A DNA stretch of 64,000 bases from positions 1-64,000 of the forward strand of contig JNDT01002304.1 of the NCBI GenBank assembly GCA_000697055.1, read 5' to 3'. The notes beneath the pieces were generated by a model, which saw only the letters and a program-made list of their open reading frames with translations, did not search any database and was not told where the DNA came from. The position numbers were made by a program, and so were the translations under genes. Positions within the stretch are counted from its first letter, which is position 1, and each line of letters starts with the position of its first letter. This DNA is from Saksenaea vasiformis B4078. Taxonomy: Eukaryota > Mucoromycota > Mucoromycetes > Mucorales > Saksenaeaceae. Of the stretch, positions 60,642 to 64,000 are shown one piece after another.

Positions 60642-62483
60642 CAGTAGAGATTAGCACGTCCCTATGTCACTCTATTCGACATTAACAAAAGAAAAATTAG
60701 AAGGTGTCTTTGGCGAGCAAATTCTTTAAAAAAAATTCACAATTCATTGTAAGAAAGCAGCTACGTTTTGATATATGGACGAAAGAAAACATGTCTTTGA
60801 CCTGCTGGTCAAAAATTTGTAAATGTATCCAAAGACTAACAAAAACGAGAGAGAATAGCTCTGTGGGAATCGTCACTTTTTACCCATCTTTGACCAAAAA
60901 ACTGCGGCTAAATCAAATAGAACAATGTCCTCTTTTAATTAAGAACTGTTGCGTATGACAAAGATGCACAGGGAGATCACATGAAGGATCGGTAGGAGTC
61001 GCTTCGGTAAGTGCTCAACAAATGTTGGATAGGACAAAGGTTTGCGCAGCTACGTGATACGAGTGACATATCCATCAGGGCAGTCCATAATCGAGACGCT
61101 TAGATATGTTCCTGCAGTAAAGAGATTGCAGTCAAAATATGCTTCTCGATTTGTATAAATCGTTCACACATACCCATGAACATGAAGCCGCACGTCCGCA
61201 ATTCGCTCACCCTTGTTAGAGCTGCTGCAGCAAGTCTGAAGAACATATCCTTCAGCTCCTTCGGGCACTTTAAACCGCCGTGGAGCAAACACCAGGTCTC
61301 GTATACGTCGTCCGCTTTCTTCGCCTCAGCAACGCCGAGCTCGTACATCCAGTTATGGAACAAGAGTTCCGTTTTTGCACCGGTGCACTTCCGCTTCATG
61401 CTTGTGAGCGAAGGGATGGCACGGTTCCGGTTCAATCGCTCCGATGTAGCCTTGCTGGCGGCCTCACCCGTGTAAGCAAACATCAACAGCAAGTCTATCC
61501 ATGTTTGGTCATCTGACATACGAAGTGTCATTCTCCCGCTGTCAAAGCATTTGTCCACGCAAGCTCATATTCGCTTTAGGTAGCCTTTGTTCCGTGACCA
61601 GACTGACCAGTAAAGCTATATTGTAGGCGAGAACTACGCTTCAATATGCGTCCGGAGGAGTCCAAACACCCTGATATTAGCCTTGTCTCTGACACAATAT
61701 AGTCAGAACGTTTACGTCTTCGCGTAGATGATGTAAAGCTGAAGTCACAGAAATATAGGTGACATATTCAGTGCTGTTGTGTCCGTGCATCTTTGTCGCA
61801 CAGAGTAATTCCTAATCAGTAAAGCAGCCATCACTCCCCAGGATGTGGTCATCTAGAGAAAACCCTAGAAACTATCAGTCCCTCGTTCATTTACAGAATA
61901 AAGAATACATGCAACCAAATCTCACAAAGTTGATCAGGAAGTGACATCTCAAATATGTTATTACATGTTCAAAAAAGAAGCATGAAATAGAAAGAGAGTG
62001 GGTCACCACAGACATGATCACCCTTTTTTTTTTTTTTTTGTTCTGGACTGTTGAGACGTCATCTTTTATGGACCCGTCTGGACAAGGCTGTGAGTCTGAT
62101 AGCGATGGAATTGATTCCGGATAATGTATTCAAGTTCTATCTGCTCCCTCCTCGTTTACCAATCAATAGGTCCATACACTCTAAACCTTAAGTCGTCCAT
62201 AGTCTACATTCTCATTTTCTCGTGAATAAAAAGTTACCAAGTCATACAGTAGTTAGAAAGGAAAAAGGTAATTGCTTATGAAGTAATGAATAATAAAAAC
62301 GCTTTCCCTTATCGTGCAGCTCACTTCCTATGTGTATGTCTATTACTTGATGTGGTGTGGGGCGGGTAAAAGCCGACCCGGTCAATGCAATTCTCGTAAG
62401 CATTTCGCGTCTGCTGGGAAAAAAAAAGTTGGATAAAAGCCGGTGGGAATGACCAATTTACCCCATTTTGTTTTTACCATACC
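60642..62483. other. Intergenic region with family relic
   Basis: No intact gene. It contains the minus-strand relic at 61100-61558. A T17 run lies near 62.02 kb, and a ggataaaagccgg element about 50 bp before the second acyl-CoA oxidase ATG may be its TATA box. Confidence 0.5.
61100..61558 (-). pseudogene. Relic of the PD-(D/E)XK-like family (core segment)
   Basis: A 152-residue minus-strand frame with YELGVAEAKKADD followed by LKCPKELKDMFFRLAAAAL and CGFMFMGMCERF. The order matches FIIEVKAPTRN, then TKLADEMKLMTDALAM, then CGLLVNGKPENM of the gene at 45.9-48.1 kb: an ExK strand, an amphipathic helix and a hydrophobic strand, as in the second half of the nuclease core. From memory, similar proteins are common and multi-copy in Mucorales. 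No splice-linked exons were found, so it is called a fragment; an unspliced partial gene is possible. Confidence 0.4.
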
Positions 62484-64000
62484 ATGTCGGCATCTGTACG
62501 TTTCCCTGTCCATCTAAAGCCTATGGAACCACAGGGTTCCTATCGGCTTTAACGGGAGCGCAAACAGGCGTCGTTTGATGTTTCAAATTTGCGTGTAACC
62601 ATTTATGGACCAGAATACATTGAACGGCAAAAGAAGATACTTTCCATCCTCGAAAACGATCCTATTCTTGGTGACAAGTCGTATCGATATTACAGCGGTA
62701 GAGACGCACGATTCCGAAAGGCAACGGAAACTGCTCGACGTTTGGTAGAATTAGCAGCGTAAGCACGTATGCATTGCATAGTCAATGAGCTAACGAACAC
62801 GATGCAAGTCTACATCGCTGGGATGCAGCTGATTTATCCATGGCTGATTTTCTGTTTGATGAATCAGGACCTGTAAGGCATGCTATACACTTTGTTCAAT
62901 TTCGCTCAGCCATGTTAGTTTCGTCTGCATCGTTCCATGTTCATGCCGACTCTCGAAAACCAAGGGACGGAGGAGCAAAAAAAGCACTTCCTGGAACCAG
63001 CAAAGCGTTATGAAATCATTGGTTGCTATGCGCAAACTGAGGTAAGCCCCGTTGTTGCAATACAGATTGCCTAAAAGAGAAGAAAAAAGCTTGGTCATGG
63101 ATCGAATGTCCGTGGTCTGGAAACGACAGCGACCTATGATGTATCTTCGCAAACGTTTGTGTTGCATTCACCTACACTGACAGCATCGAAATGGTGGAGC
63201 GGTGGCCTTGGTGTAGCTGCCACGCATGCCATTATTATGGCACGGCTGATCACTCGCGGCAAGGATTATGGTGTCCATCCCTTTGTTGTACAAATCCGCG
63301 ACCTCAAAGACCACACGCCGCTTCCTGGGATCACGGTGGGCGATATCGGACCAAAATTTGGTTTCGGTACAGTGGACAATGGCTTTGTTCTCTTCGATCA
63401 TGTTCAGATACCTCATCTTGCAATGCTTGCGAAATATGCGCGCATCGAAAAGACAACGGGCGAATACATCAAACCACCTAATGAAAAGCTAACCTACGGT
63501 ACGATGGTGTATGTCCGTGCCAACCTTGCATTAGGTGCGTTTGTAAACAACAGGAAAGAAATTGCCTGACAATTAAATGATCAAACGATTGATTGGTTAG
63601 ATGCTCGCAATGCCATTTCGCGCGCAGTAACAGTAGCAGTGCGCTATTCCGCAGTGCGTGTCCAAGGATTCTCCGATCAAGGAGTCGAATCACCTATCCT
63701 TGACTATACCATGCAGCAGTACCGGCTTTTGCCTATCATCGCCCAGGCCTACGCATGCCATTTTACAGGGCACGCCATGCTTAAACTCTATGAAGAAAAC
63801 CAAGCCCGCATCGCCGTTGGTGACTTTTCCAAGCTAGCCGATGTACACGCGTCGTCCTCTGGACTCAAGAGTCTGACCACATCTATGGCTCTCCATGCCG
63901 TTGAAGAGTGCAGACAAAGCTGTGGTGGTCATGGTTATTCTCTTTTCTCAGGCCTTGGTCAGTTTTACCAGGACTACCTGCCAAAGGTCACGGTAAGAAA
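62484..64000 (+). CDS. Acyl-CoA oxidase, second paralogue (partial, runs off the window)
   Basis: Exons on the plus strand encode ERKQASFDVSNLRVTIYG, HRWDAADLSMADFLFDESGP, RSMFMPTLENQGTEEQKKHF, GCYAQTE joined to LGHGSNVRGLETTATYD, TASKWWSGGLGVAATHA, PLPGITVGDIGPKFGF, NEKLTYGTMVYVRANLAL, then (across a 67-nt intron) DARNAISRAVTVAVRYSAVR and EECRQSCGGHGYSLFSG. It is closer in these motifs to animal ACOX1 than the paralogue at 55.6 kb. In the 5' exon an in-frame TAA lies at 62550-62552, 22 codons after the ATG. It disappears if 62496-62567 is a 72-nt intron (GTACGT...cag, phase 0), at the cost of the conserved RERKQ residues. The catalytic Glu lies beyond the window. Confidence 0.85.

Overview
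The window is nuclear DNA of a filamentous fungus, most likely an early-diverging one (Mucoromycota, probably Mucorales). The evidence is the dense, short (about 45-100 nt) GT-AG introns with pyrimidine tracts, the A/T homopolymer runs at intron ends, an LMBD1-type lysosomal cobalamin transporter homologue, a CBM13/CipC-like protein and a full-length Fanzor nuclease. No rRNA, tRNA or CRISPR array was recognised. Splice structures were read by eye from reading frame, GT/AG signals and protein-family fit; no software was run.

Layout. From 1 to 18.6 kb the window is gene-poor, with only a GPI-anchored Kre9/Knh1-like wall protein (3360-4208) and an Ecl1-like zinc protein (11354-11779) among decayed DNA. 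From 18.7 to 43.2 kb is a gene-dense island: ankyrin/DIL protein (-), DPH1 (-) diverging from COX15 (+), two tandem Dal5-type MFS transporters (the second looks broken at two splice sites), a Pin1/Ess1 prolyl isomerase, a DHA1 drug transporter, a bHLH factor (-), an Msn2/4-like C2H2 factor (-), an LMBD1 homologue (-) and a beta-trefoil/CipC-like protein (-). From 43.2 to 55.6 kb is an accessory region: a multi-exon PD-(D/E)XK nuclease-like gene, a 5'-truncated LINE with intact target-site duplications, and an apparently intact Fanzor (TnpB-like, RNA-guided) nuclease. From 55.6 kb to the end there is a peroxisomal acyl-CoA oxidase (-), PAF1 (+), another relic of the PD-(D/E)XK-like family and the 5' part of a second acyl-CoA oxidase that runs off the window.

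How the genes relate. The island genes are mostly unrelated housekeeping functions (diphthamide, heme A, prolyl isomerisation, transcription, beta-oxidation); there is no obvious biosynthetic cluster. The most interesting locus is the Fanzor gene at 51742-54531. Its RuvC catalytic positions and zinc ribbon are all present, all six introns can be removed in frame, and a 47-nt intron joins it to an unusual N-terminal exon with a hydrophobic segment and a charged helix. It lies between two oppositely oriented copies of the PD-(D/E)XK-like family, one apparently functional and one degenerate.
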